Positions 28,324 to 35,718 of a stretch of 64,000 bases of DNA are shown here, in pieces. Made by a program: the position numbers and the translations under genes. Where the stretch lies: positions 434,001 to 498,000 of the forward strand of contig NZ_SDQE01000001.1 in NCBI RefSeq assembly GCF_004153455.1. The letters run 5' to 3'. Position 1 is the first letter of the stretch. Each line of letters opens with the position of its first letter. The notes below the pieces were generated by a model that was not told where the DNA came from, did not search any database, and saw nothing but the letters and a program-made list of their open reading frames with translations. This stretch comes from Allopusillimonas ginsengisoli (lineage in GTDB: Bacteria > Pseudomonadota > Gammaproteobacteria > Burkholderiales > Burkholderiaceae_B).

Positions 28324-29505
28324 TCATGCGTAAGCCCTTTTTTCTTTGCGCGGTAAAATTTCGGTAAAACGCTGCATTTGCGTCTGGCGAATCAGCGCAT
28401 GCAGGTCCATCGTTTCGAAATCCTCCTGCGGCTTGGTGATGAGTTCCAGGGCGTCGTAGACTTCTCGCAGCTGGGCGATGGCGTAATGGTCCGTCATCTC
28501 GCCGGATTCATGCCACAGAATGGCATCCTGGGTCCGCTTGGACACCCCAGCCGCGCGCAACCTCATGCCAACGGTGTGCCGCAAGTCGTGAACCCGTAAA
28601 TCCGCTAGGCCCACCCGGCCCCTCGCTTTTTGCCAGCCATTGTTGTTGATGTGTTGAACAGCCAGATATTCAACCTCTTTCTTTCCTATCGGCTTTGGCC
28701 AGCAAAAGACAAATTCCGGGTTCAAACCCCTTTGCTGGTCCACGATCCGTTGGGCCACCGAATTGCAGATGATGATCCGCTCGCGCCGTCGGCCCTTCAC
28801 GTGGGTGCGGGGCACCACGAATACGGTCACAGTCACATCCGCCCTGATCTTGACCCGGACTTCCCAGGCCCACCGCAGACTACACACCACATCTTCCCGC
28901 ACGCCGGTGTTCAGGTCGAAGAGCACCATTTGTCGCAGATGTTGCGGCAGTGAGGGTAGCAGCCGTTCCTGCTCACCCCATGCCAGTGGACGTGGCGGAC
29001 GCTTGTCGCTGTCATCAAGTAGCGTAATCTCGGGGGCGCGATCGAGCCAGGTGAGACCGTTCTCGAACTTCCACGCTGTGGCGGCGCGATTGCAGATGGA
29101 ACGCACGGCGCCCAGGGTAATGTTGATCGTTTTGGCCTTTCGCCCAGCCGCCTTGCGCGCGGCGACGAAATCCGCCAAAGAATCATTATCGATCTGATCG
29201 ATTGTCAAAGAGCTATGTGTTGCCATCAGGGGCTTGAGCATCGATGCCTCATTTGCCCATGACACTTTACCGTTCGCCGCCTGTTCGCTGATGTACTTGG
29301 CTGCCGCCTCGTCCAACGTGACCGGCCTGCGTTGGCCAACGGTGGTTTCCGCCTTGATCAGTTGTTTTTGACTGACAAGGAAGTCTTCCGCTTCTCTGTA
29401 AGACTCGAAACCACAGCGGCGAATGCGTTGCCTTCTGTAAGTGGTGTCGACATCGTACGTCCCGACTTTCGACGGGTAGATACTGTTTTTCTTTGAACGT
29501 CCCAT
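28324..29505 (-). CDS. int: Phage tyrosine-type site-specific integrase
   Basis: A 393-aa tyrosine recombinase. An N-terminal arm/core-binding region (to about residue 165; [20 protein letters not shown]) precedes the catalytic domain with Arg R203 (NTGVRED), the H306-x-x-R309 box (VHDLRHT), H332 (LWHESGE) and nucleophile Y341 (TDHYA). It integrates and, with an excisionase, excises the prophage at tRNA-Pro. The ATG at 29505 has AAGGAA upstream. Its first 148 bp lie inside the overlapping excisionase-like frame. Confidence 0.95.
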   Translation of the reverse strand: MGRSKKNSIYPSKVGTYDVDTTYRRQRIRRCGFESYREAEDFLVSQKQLIKAETTVGQRRPVTLDEAAAKYISEQAANGKVSWANEASMLKPLMATHSSLTIDQIDNDSLADFVAARKAAGRKAKTINITLGAVRSICNRAATAWKFENGLTWLDRAPEITLLDDSDKRPPRPLAWGEQERLLPSLPQHLRQMVLFDLNTGVREDVVCSLRWAWEVRVKIRADVTVTVFVVPRTHVKGRRRERIIICNSVAQRIVDQQRGLNPEFVFCWPKPIGKKEVEYLAVQHINNNGWQKARGRVGLADLRVHDLRHTVGMRLRAAGVSKRTQDAILWHESGEMTDHYAIAQLREVYDALELITKPQEDFETMDLHALIRQTQMQRFTEILPRKEKRAYA

Positions 29506-29714
29506 TTTTCTGTTCCTTGAATGGCACGCTCACTACCGGCCACCAGTTTATAACGATCCCACGCTTCGTCCAGATCTACCCGCTCGTACACCACTGAGGT
29601 GCCGGCGCGCACCGCCTTGCCCTCCAGCGTGGGGGCGATGTGCGCATCAAAGAAGCGACGGCGCACCCCCAGGTACTCCATTGCCTCCTGGGTATTGAAA
29701 CAACGCTTATTCAT
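29358..29714 (-). CDS. Excisionase/AlpA-like DNA-binding protein
   Basis: A 118-aa protein whose first ~60 residues (RCFNTQEAMEYLGVRRRFFD, then an Arg/Tyr region AGTSVVYERVDLDEAWDRY) look like a MerR-type winged helix-turn-helix as in excisionases and AlpA. The ATG at 29714 has GGAG upstream. Its position directly before the integrase fits an excisionase or integrase-control role. The C-terminal ~50 residues overlap the integrase start by 148 bp and are low-complexity Lys/Ser/Thr; such a long overlap is unusual. Confidence 0.65.
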   Translation of the reverse strand: MNKRCFNTQEAMEYLGVRRRFFDAHIAPTLEGKAVRAGTSVVYERVDLDEAWDRYKLVAGSERAIQGTEKWDVQRKTVSTRRKSGRTMSTPLTEGNAFAAVVSSLTEKRKTSLSVKNN

Positions 29715-29774
29715 TTTTGTTCTCCAGTTTCCAATCTCTAGCCGTGACGGCCAACACTTCGTTGATTCGGTCGG

Positions 29775-29861
29775 TCAATCCTTCCCCCACACAACATAGG
29801 TCCATAGATACGCCAGACTCATGGCGTCAAAAGCGATCATCCAGTCAGGGCCGAGGTTCAT
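29775..29861 (-). CDS. Small ORF (28 aa) coupled to the upstream phage gene
   Basis: The ATG at 29861 overlaps the preceding stop as ATGA. The 28 residues (MNLGPDWMIAFDAMSLAYLW, then TYVVWGKD) form one possible short membrane helix. It continues the run of ATGA overlaps that joins the genes upstream, which is why I list it. No homology is recognised. Confidence 0.4.
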   Translation of the reverse strand: MNLGPDWMIAFDAMSLAYLWTYVVWGKD

Positions 29862-30067
29862 GACTCCACCTTCAGCGTCAATGATTCAGAGTGGTGGCGC
29901 TGGGCCAGGATGCGGATGTGGCCCCAATCAACTGGATTCCCATTGCTTTGATTGAGTTGCCCGGTGATGGTGGATAAGCCCAAATGACCTAACAGGCTCA
30001 CCAGATCAGCGGCTGTACTCAATGTGAGGTGGTCGTGATTGATCTCGATGATCGTTCTGGTGCTCAT
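29858..30067 (-). CDS. Hypothetical phage protein (69 aa)
   Basis: Unrecognised. It starts with ATG overlapping the preceding stop (ATGA, 30067-30064) and ends overlapping the 28-aa frame. The sequence alternates charged and hydrophobic residues (MSTRTIIEINHDHLTLSTA, LVSLLGHLGLSTITGQL) with several histidines, probably a small soluble alpha/beta protein. It is part of the leftward early operon near the integrase. Confidence 0.6.
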   Translation of the reverse strand: MSTRTIIEINHDHLTLSTAADLVSLLGHLGLSTITGQLNQSNGNPVDWGHIRILAQRHHSESLTLKVES

Positions 30068-31263
30068 GACTCTCCTTCCTGCTGGGCACGGGCAGCATCA
30101 AGTCCGGCATCCAACTCTTCAGGAGTGTTCGCGCTGCCGGGCACAAACTGGGGGCGAAACGCATCATTGAAATAATATTCACGCCACCAGCGATATCGCT
30201 CAGCATCCACCTTATCGTTTCGCTCCTGCTGCGCCTGCCCGGTTGCCGGTGGGGTGGGGGTGGCTTCGAGCATGGCGGCACGACAATCGTTCCACCCGGC
30301 GATGTAAATACCGCGAGCAAAGTGATCTGTGCTGCCAAGGGGGTGAAGATTAGTTTTCTTATCCGGCACGCTCTGCTGTGCGGCAACGGGGGCGGCGTTC
30401 AGGGCGGCGGCGATGCGCTCAGCAATGTTCCGGTCAAAAACGTAAGCCAAGGGCTCGCAGTTCGGCCATGGCTCACCCTTTACGATGCTGTACTGACACT
30501 CAATCCCGTCAAGATAGGTAGGCTCGCCGTTATCGTGGACCCGCACCTCTCCGGATGGCTCCGCGCTCGCGGCAGGCTGTGCATAAGTCACCAGTGGGTC
30601 TCCCATCCCAGCGGCGTAGGCATCACGGGCACGCTGTTTGTCGCCATTACCTGCGGGGTTGTAGCCAGAAAACCAAGCCTCGAACGACGAATCCCCGACG
30701 CGCAAGCCCGGAGTGCTGTCCTTATAGGCGGCTAGCTGTGTGGCACTGCCGTAGCGGGAAAGGAGGTCGCGGGCGAAGCGCAGATAGTTTTCATGCCCCG
30801 CGAACATCACTGGGAAATACTCGTCGTGGATGGCGAACAGGTCATCATCACTCGGCACCTTCACCGGCTCGGCGGGTTGTGGGGCAGCGGGCCAAGACAA
30901 CATAGTCTCCAGGTCTTTTAGGTCCAGCGAGCCGATGAAAGTATTCAGCAATATATCCCCATCACGGCGACCTACTGCGGCGTAACGTTGCTCGTCTCTG
31001 GGCCCTGCATCATCTTCAGTAGCATGCGGGTATAACCAATTGCTGCGGCTCGCGATTATGCTATCGCCACTAACCCGAAGCCACGCCGCCACCGGCTCAC
31101 CCCGCCCTTTGCGGTCATGCTCGATGGCGGCGCGGGCATAATCTTGCAATAGGTCATTCACCCAGTCGGGATAAGGGCAGTCCGGTTCGTAGCCCGTTGT
31201 CAGGGGTAGTGGCGGCAGTTCTATTTGCGTCTCAAGCGCGGCGCGCTGGGTGTCTTGTGTCAT
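30064..31263 (-). CDS. Hypothetical phage protein (399 aa), modular early-region type
   Basis: The function is not recognised. The protein is a string of short blocks (DWVNDLLQDYARAAIEHDR, EPVAAWLRVSGDS, FAIHDEYFPVMFAGHENYLRF, DAERYRWWREYYFN, PEELDAGLDAARAQQ) separated by Pro/Ala linkers. This resembles the mosaic Ead/Ea22-like proteins of phage early regions, assembled from shared exchangeable modules. The ATG at 31263 has AAGGAA upstream and overlaps the preceding stop (ATGA). It belongs to the leftward operon. Confidence 0.65.
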   Translation of the reverse strand: MTQDTQRAALETQIELPPLPLTTGYEPDCPYPDWVNDLLQDYARAAIEHDRKGRGEPVAAWLRVSGDSIIASRSNWLYPHATEDDAGPRDEQRYAAVGRRDGDILLNTFIGSLDLKDLETMLSWPAAPQPAEPVKVPSDDDLFAIHDEYFPVMFAGHENYLRFARDLLSRYGSATQLAAYKDSTPGLRVGDSSFEAWFSGYNPAGNGDKQRARDAYAAGMGDPLVTYAQPAASAEPSGEVRVHDNGEPTYLDGIECQYSIVKGEPWPNCEPLAYVFDRNIAERIAAALNAAPVAAQQSVPDKKTNLHPLGSTDHFARGIYIAGWNDCRAAMLEATPTPPATGQAQQERNDKVDAERYRWWREYYFNDAFRPQFVPGSANTPEELDAGLDAARAQQEGES

Positions 31264-31643
31264 GTCGATTCCTTTTTTCGACGTGCTCCGGGATAATCCG
31301 GGCACGGCTTATATCTGGTTGGGGTGATCACGTTCGCCAGAAGCTTTTCCCAGACCCCCTTATTGTTTGGCACTGCCAGTAGATCTGACACCGGCATATC
31401 CAGCGTCACCCCGTCAAAATCATGCGGATCACCTGGGCGGGCCAGTGGCTCGACGACCTCGGCGGGCACAGCAATGTTGCTGCCAGAGTTGTAGTAGTCC
31501 AGCATCGACATGACGTGGTCGTGCGGGTATCGACCAGCGCCTGATAGCCTCCAGCGATAGCCGCAATCGTTTGGTGCCCAAAGGGTGATGTATCGATGAG
31601 AGCGCAGAGTGTGATGCACGCTGATGACGATGTAGTCAGCCAT
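31260..31643 (-). CDS. Hypothetical phage protein (127 aa)
   Basis: Unrecognised soluble protein. It begins MADYIVISVHHTLRSHRYIT and carries aromatic/basic residues typical of a small alpha/beta fold; the C-terminus ends in basic residues (PGARRKKEST). ATG 31643 has GGGAG five bases upstream and was chosen over an upstream frame start at 31712. The stop overlaps the next ATG (ATGA), so it is translationally coupled within the leftward operon. Confidence 0.6.
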   Translation of the reverse strand: MADYIVISVHHTLRSHRYITLWAPNDCGYRWRLSGAGRYPHDHVMSMLDYYNSGSNIAVPAEVVEPLARPGDPHDFDGVTLDMPVSDLLAVPNNKGVWEKLLANVITPTRYKPCPDYPGARRKKEST

Positions 31644-32043
31644 CACTCCCTCCCTGTTCCTGTGCGTAATCAAGACCCCGCTGGTTTTCGTACTGTTTGT
31701 ACAGCCGGTCAACTCGGTCCTGACGCTGGTCCAGCTTTTTGCATCGGGCTAAGTGCTGTTGGAGTGCTGTGTCATACGGCCGTAGTTTTTCCAGAATCCG
31801 CAGCCTCTCCTGCGGATCTTTGCATTCATTATGCTGTCGCGCCAGATTGTCCCGCTGGACGAAGTCTGGCTTGCTTGCCTCCCACCGATCCAGCTCTTGC
31901 TGATAATCTTGATTTATGAGTTTGGATGCCTTTTGCCAGCGGATGAACAGAAGATCACTTTTCCGGACTCGTGCAAATGCCTTCTCGCGGACCCACTGAA
32001 TGATTTCCGGCTTTGTGAAGCCATGGAGAATATCTAAGCTCAT
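31636..32043 (-). CDS. Hypothetical phage protein (135 aa), helical and charged
   Basis: Unrecognised. The protein is highly charged and probably all-helical, with a coiled-coil-like C-terminal two-thirds (YQQELDRWEASKPDFVQRDN, ARCKKLDQRQDRVDRLYKQY). Its start overlaps the stop of the 20-aa frame (ATGA), and its end overlaps the next gene by 8 bp. It is part of the coupled leftward chain. Confidence 0.6.
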   Translation of the reverse strand: MSLDILHGFTKPEIIQWVREKAFARVRKSDLLFIRWQKASKLINQDYQQELDRWEASKPDFVQRDNLARQHNECKDPQERLRILEKLRPYDTALQQHLARCKKLDQRQDRVDRLYKQYENQRGLDYAQEQGGSDG

Positions 32044-32102
32044 GGTTGCTCCTGTACGATCAGAATTGATAGCGCCGCCTGCCGCTTGTTTTTCTTATTC
32101 AT
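32040..32102 (-). CDS. Tiny ORF (20 aa) with a strong ribosome site
   Basis: The frame MNKKNKRQAALSILIVQEQP starts at ATG 32102, preceded by a full AGGAGG (32113-32108, five bases upstream), and its TGA overlaps the next ATG. The strong ribosome site and exact coupling argue for real translation, perhaps to feed ribosomes to the downstream gene. No function is known. Confidence 0.45.
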   Translation of the reverse strand: MNKKNKRQAALSILIVQEQP

Positions 32103-32373
32103 AAGAACCTCCTCCATGTACAGCGCGATACCAACGCTTGGACCAGAGATTGCCGGATCCATCATCAGCCGGTACCCGCTCTTCTTTAAACTCGATCCAT
32201 CCTGAATCCGCCGCTGCGGTACATGCCGCTGCAGGCTGTGCGCCAGTATCAATGCCGCGGCGTTTGATCTCCTGCAACAGATCGCCCCACTCCATCCAAC
32301 CATCACCGGGGGCGCGCAGCAGAATATTGCGGATCTGTTGCCAGACGGTAGGGTTAAGTGCTCGTTGTGTCAT
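32095..32373 (-). CDS. Hypothetical phage protein (92 aa)
   Basis: Unrecognised, but built like a small winged-helix module: TVWQQIRNILLRAPGDGWME then WGDLLQEIKRRGID and a C-terminal strand region (WIEFKEERVPADDGSG, SKRWYRAVHGG). A DNA-binding role is possible but unproven. It overlaps the 20-aa frame by 8 bp in the leftward operon; an 80-bp gap separates it from the DnaN-like gene upstream. Confidence 0.55.
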   Translation of the reverse strand: MTQRALNPTVWQQIRNILLRAPGDGWMEWGDLLQEIKRRGIDTGAQPAAACTAAADSGWIEFKEERVPADDGSGNLWSKRWYRAVHGGGSYE

Positions 32374-32452
32374 TTGCTATCTCACTTCGATCAGGGCTTA
32401 GCCGCGGATACCAAAAATGCCTTCAAGTATTCGTGCGATCATTTCGCCTATA

Positions 32453-33112
32453 TCAGCCCACATGACCCGGCTCTTTTGCGGTAGTGGGCGGAACTGCCCA
32501 GGTAGGGACAGTGACTTCATTGGGGGCACTATCATCACGTATCGGCATAACAGCACCTAGGAACTCGTAATCCATAAGTTGTGGGCAAGTCACAAGGCCC
32601 GCCGCATGCTCCCCGTTGGGTGTAAGCCTCGCTGTTTGGAAGAACACTGCGCCTAGATCTTTGGCCGCCAACGTCATATCAAGCAGATATTTCGGGTTGA
32701 ACTGAGCGGGCACCCCAGTGCACTCGGTGGGAATGACCCTGCGCCAAGCCGGGAACCTATGCGCTCCATCCTGCTCAATTGGCTCAAAGATGACGCGCCC
32801 GCCCTGCGGTAAAGGCGCACTCCACCGGCCTTCCTCCTGACGTAGATCCAATACATGGACGTATTTGTTCGGACGACCCGCTGTCAACAGCTTCGCGACC
32901 CAATGGGGCATAAGGAGGCTCACTGGCTCTTGCACTTCGTTCTGGGCCTCTTGCCGCACGGCCAGTAAACGATGCCCGTCAGTAGTCACTGCAATCGTTT
33001 CGGTGGCAGTCGCTTCTATAAGCACACCGTTCAGGTAATACCGGATGTCCGCTTTCGGACAAATACGTAACGCTGCTTTGAGCATGCGGGCCGCAACAAG
33101 TACTGTTGCCAT
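32453..33112 (-). CDS. DNA polymerase III beta-clamp-like phage protein
   Basis: A 219-aa protein with sliding-clamp features (MATVLVAARMLKAALRICPK; VTTDGHRLLAVR, the DGHRL motif of DnaN-type proteins; AQFNPKYLLDMTLAAKDLGA). It is much shorter than DnaN (about 365 aa), so it covers roughly two clamp repeats. Such reduced clamp-like proteins occur in several phages and may modulate replication or recombination. ATG 33112 has GGGAG upstream; the earlier frame start at 33160 is less likely. It follows the frameshifted gene at 33.1-33.4 kb. Confidence 0.6.
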   Translation of the reverse strand: MATVLVAARMLKAALRICPKADIRYYLNGVLIEATATETIAVTTDGHRLLAVRQEAQNEVQEPVSLLMPHWVAKLLTAGRPNKYVHVLDLRQEEGRWSAPLPQGGRVIFEPIEQDGAHRFPAWRRVIPTECTGVPAQFNPKYLLDMTLAAKDLGAVFFQTARLTPNGEHAAGLVTCPQLMDYEFLGAVMPIRDDSAPNEVTVPTWAVPPTTAKEPGHVG

Positions 33113-33134
33113 GTCTATCACTCCCCTACCCTGT

Positions 33135-33447
33135 TTAAGACTCGTATATTTCCCAGGCACGCTCGCCTGCCTTGCGATCTCCGCGCCGTGCTACAACCAA
33201 AAACTGGTAACCATGCTTGGCGGCAAGGTTGATATAGTCGTGGCAGAACTGAGGTGCATCGAACTCGCCAGAAATGACCTCGCGCGGCGGTTTCGCATGC
33301 AACATGAGCAACACCTTGCGTCGACGCGCTTCGGTAGAGCCGGGACGGGGGGGGGCGCTTCAGGCGGCGTTCTAAAGCAGCGACACGCCGGTCGGCCATT
33401 TCATCAAGCTTTTGCTGGGGTACGCCCAGTACGCAGAAACCAGCCAT
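33135..33447 (-). pseudogene. Hypothetical phage protein interrupted by a frameshift at a 9-G tract
   Basis: From ATG 33447 the frame reads MAGFCVLGVPQQKLDEMADR and VAALERRLKR, then meets nine consecutive G:C pairs (33347-33355). In the shifted frame the downstream sequence is clearly protein-like: RRKVLLMLHAKPPREVISGE, DAPQFCHDYINLAAKHGYQF, VVARRGDRKAGERAWEIYES, ending with TAA at 33137-33135. With eight G's the gene would be 103 codons. It may be a sequencing error, a true mutation, or slippage-controlled (phase-variable) expression. The unshifted frame runs on to 33118 as Arg/Cys-rich nonsense. Confidence 0.65.
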
Positions 33448-33449
33448 AT

Positions 33450-34340
33450 TTATTTCTCCCCACCAAAGGAATCCACCAGATCGTCGATAAGCCGGGACAG
33501 CTCGCCAGTCATAAGCACGAAGTCCGAGGCAAACCGCTCCGCTTCGGTGTCATCAGCGCCCTGTCCTTCCTTCAGCACGTCCAGCGCTGTCACACGCCGA
33601 AGATCCAATCCTTCAGTCAGGACAAACGACACGCGATCTGCCCACGTCATCGCCAACCGCGTACATTGCTTGCCGGACTGGATATGTCGGCATGCATCTT
33701 CGGGGGCGATGGTCTGGCGGCTGTAGCGCACTTTGGAGCCACTATTGCCGGTGGATGACAGCTCGGTATCCTGATCGATTGAAAACACTTCGGGCGCTTC
33801 GTCATCAGCCAGCCAACCGGTCATGGCTGCAGCTGGAGATCTCTCTACATGCAGGGGGCGCACGGGAAACGGATCGATGGCCTTGGCCAACATACCCAAC
33901 ACCTCATCCGCACGCGCACCTGAGGATGTATCGATCACAAACCAATGGTTGCGCGTATCGATCCACACCGAAATGTCTCGCTCGGTGTGAAAGGCCTGGG
34001 GCAGCAACTCATCAATGATGAATTCCTTGATTTCCCGCATCTGCTTGCGCCCAGGCTTAAAGCCCTGTTGTTCTTCAATTTCGCCCGCCCGGTCCCGGGC
34101 TGCGCGGTTGATGACCGACGCGGGCAAGAGTTTTTTTGCCTGGCGCAGGCACAGCAGATACTGGCCACCCTGTAAATACACCAGGCCCATGCCGGCGCGC
34201 GGCTCCACCCAACCAAGCGATTGCATGTCGCGACTGCCAATAGCCTGATAGCCTTGTTTGGCCAACTGCTGCTCGAGTTCCTGTGCGTCTGCCTTGAACT
34301 CAGGCGCCAGACGGTAGATTTTCAGATTCTTGAACCACAT
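33450..34340 (-). CDS. rdgC: Recombination-associated protein RdgC
   Basis: A 296-aa RdgC protein, full length. It opens with the family start MWFKNLKIYRL and contains ELEQQLAKQGYQAIGSRDMQ, SLGWVEPRAGMG, LLPASVINRAARDRAGEIEE and the C-terminal DDTEAERFASDFVLMTGELS. RdgC forms a ring around double-stranded DNA and limits RecA access. In a prophage it may protect replicating ends or restrain RecA-driven induction. It is in the leftward operon downstream of the PL-type promoter, two genes from the operator array. Confidence 0.92.
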   Translation of the reverse strand: MWFKNLKIYRLAPEFKADAQELEQQLAKQGYQAIGSRDMQSLGWVEPRAGMGLVYLQGGQYLLCLRQAKKLLPASVINRAARDRAGEIEEQQGFKPGRKQMREIKEFIIDELLPQAFHTERDISVWIDTRNHWFVIDTSSGARADEVLGMLAKAIDPFPVRPLHVERSPAAAMTGWLADDEAPEVFSIDQDTELSSTGNSGSKVRYSRQTIAPEDACRHIQSGKQCTRLAMTWADRVSFVLTEGLDLRRVTALDVLKEGQGADDTEAERFASDFVLMTGELSRLIDDLVDSFGGEK

Positions 34341-34514
34341 GATTGCCCTGCTCCTTGATGGCTTGACTACGCCTTACGGTTGGATCCGTCTCCCGGTGGG
34401 AGTCTCTTTGGTCAGACACACTGCGTTTAAGTACTACTCAGGTTGATTAGGAGTTGCGCAGATCGCGCCACAGTGTGTCTGCCAAAGCGCCCTCGTTCGA
34501 AGGCGTTCTCTCGG

Positions 34515-34721
34515 TTATCCCCAGATCCAAGTAGCAACGCGCACAGTGGCCCATACGATGGCGGCGGTACCGACAACGAAAAGCGTTGCATCAACAAGGG
34601 GTATTTTTGCGCTGTCTTTGGCCCAACCGCCCTGCCCGTCATAGCGGCTGGTGCGTGGGAACTTGAGCGTGTAATTTGAGTGGCTGCGGTCTATACCGCC
34701 TGGCCAGTTGGATGATTGCAT
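34515..34721 (-). CDS. Small phage membrane protein (68 aa), first gene after PL
   Basis: The ATG at 34721 has AAGGAGA upstream and lies 10 bp from the operator array, making it the first gene transcribed from the leftward promoter. The first ~43 residues are hydrophilic (SSNWPGGIDRSHSNYTLKF); a single membrane helix follows (LVDATLFVVGTAAIVWATV) with the C-terminus ending WIWG. No homology is recognised. Its place resembles that of small early host-interaction or exclusion proteins of lambdoid phages, which is inference. Confidence 0.6.
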   Translation of the reverse strand: MQSSNWPGGIDRSHSNYTLKFPRTSRYDGQGGWAKDSAKIPLVDATLFVVGTAAIVWATVRVATWIWG

Positions 34722-34730
34722 TGCGCTCTC

Positions 34731-34797
34731 CTTATTAAGCGAATTGCTTAATAAGAATGTTAAGCGCAATGCTTTACTTAAGTCAAGCGAATTGCTT
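34731..34797. promoter_or_regulatory. Left operator array (OL): three AAGC-N5-GCTT sites
   Basis: Three dyad sites share the pattern AAGC-N5-GCTT: 34737-34749 (spacer GAATT, extended to perfect 10-bp arms CTTATTAAGC/GCTTAATAAG), 34762-34774 (spacer GCAAT) and 34785-34797 (spacer GAATT). Centres are 25 and 23 bp apart, close to two helical turns. The same motif and spacing recur between the repressor and Cro genes. Confidence 0.8.
34757..34786 (-). promoter_or_regulatory. Leftward early promoter (PL)
   Basis: Read leftward, TTGACT (34786-34781) is the -35 and TAACAT (34762-34757) the -10, with an 18-bp spacer. The -35 overlaps one operator site, a second lies in the spacer, and the third covers the start region, so repressor binding would block it. 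Confidence 0.65.
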
Positions 34798-34801
34798 ATG
34801 T

Positions 34802-35041
34802 TTACACAGAGGTTTGCTCGATATCAGCAATTAACACAAGCGAATACCATAATTCGAGAAGGTACTTTTGGTCTTGATCACTCAATCGGCTGAACCCTGA
34901 TTGCGATGGGCCAGTCGCCCAAAGCAATTGGGCACGCAGTGTTTTTAGCGCGACTTTGGACTCATATCCGAGACCGTCAAGTTTTGGAGCTAAACAACTT
35001 CCTTTGTTCTGCATTTCCGGTTCTTGTTCATTTATTGACAT
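34802..35041 (-). CDS. SOS-controlled small protein (79 aa), candidate antirepressor
   Basis: An unrecognised 79-aa soluble protein (MSINEQEPEMQNKGSCLAPK; ALKTLRAQLLWATG; LSDQDQKYLLELWYSLVLIA), probably helical in its C-terminal two-thirds. The ATG at 35041 has AGGAAG eight bases upstream. A LexA-type box and matching promoter lie about 150 bp upstream, reading toward it, and the gene sits directly before the left operators. Because the prophage repressor has no self-cleavage domain, a LexA-controlled antirepressor (as Tum in phage 186) would explain induction. That role is inference; it could instead be another SOS-induced phage protein. Confidence 0.6.
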   Translation of the reverse strand: MSINEQEPEMQNKGSCLAPKLDGLGYESKVALKTLRAQLLWATGPSQSGFSRLSDQDQKYLLELWYSLVLIADIEQTSV

Positions 35042-35186
35042 GGCCTAACTTCCTATAGGTACGGCCGCCCTCGCGGTCGACACTGACGAGCGTCTGCGAG
35101 AGGGGCCTATAAACCAATATACGGATCAGCCTATTGCGAAATCAAATATAAAGATCAGGCTTGCCAACTCTCAGTCCAAGGGCTAA

Positions 35187-35214
35187 ATAATACTGTATAT
35201 AACAACAGTATCAA
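35187..35214 (-). promoter_or_regulatory. LexA box and SOS promoter upstream of the 79-aa gene
   Basis: Bases 35191-35210 read TACTGTATAT AACAACAGTA, matching the E. coli-type LexA consensus at 17 of 20 positions, including CTG-N10-CAG. Read leftward, TTGATA (35214-35209) and TATTAT (35192-35187) form a promoter with a 16-bp spacer that the box covers. Confidence 0.75.
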
Positions 35215-35531
35215 AGAGATTCAGCACAGGGTAACTCCTAAACTTTCACTCGTTGTTCAGCTACGCTCAAATTGACGTTTCGTTGCAGAGATTAGCGGTT
35301 GCCATGGTTGCTAGTCAAGCAATGAATTTTACAAAAACTCCTTTTATAGTAAGCACTTACTATCATTTTAGGGTTGAATCATCTTTGCTAAAACGGATGT
35401 GACACAAGGATTCATACAAGCAAAATCTCGCCGAAAATGCTACAAGCAGCTAGGGTAACCAATAGGGATGAAACAAAGTAATCCGCGCCTCTGTCACAAG
35501 AACGCTGAGGGTTAATGGCTATGATGTAAAT

Positions 35532-35598
35532 GCCCACTGTGCGAGGGAGACTCGCACTTGAAGCCCTGAGGAACGAACCCCCGCCTCAGGGCTTTTTT
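35532..35598 (+). ncRNA. Predicted small RNA, unit 1 (SD-like loop plus terminator)
   Basis: GTGCGAG (35539-35545) pairs with CTCGCAC (35551-35557), exposing the loop GGAGA. A terminator follows at once: GCCCTGAG (35563-35570) with CTCAGGGC (35585-35592) and six T's. A TATGAT -10 candidate at 35520-35525 puts the start near 35532, giving an RNA of about 65 bases. The whole unit recurs in diverged form 175-190 bp downstream. There is no coding potential. Architecture and tandem arrangement recall the toxic small RNAs described in Betaproteobacteria. Confidence 0.6.
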
Positions 35599-35718
35599 AG
35601 GCAGGCAACAAAAAAGCCTCCGAAGGGGCAGCTAGCTACGGGTAACTCTTAGGTAAGAATCAAAGATATGCGCGCTTTTTCCAGTGGCCGCGCCTGGCCA
35701 AAAGCCTACGATGAAGGC

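Noticed and set aside
34341-34514. Possible terminator or small gene after the 68-aa membrane-protein gene
   Set aside because: A CTCCC/GGGAG stem is short and lacks a T tract on either strand, and no frame has a ribosome site.
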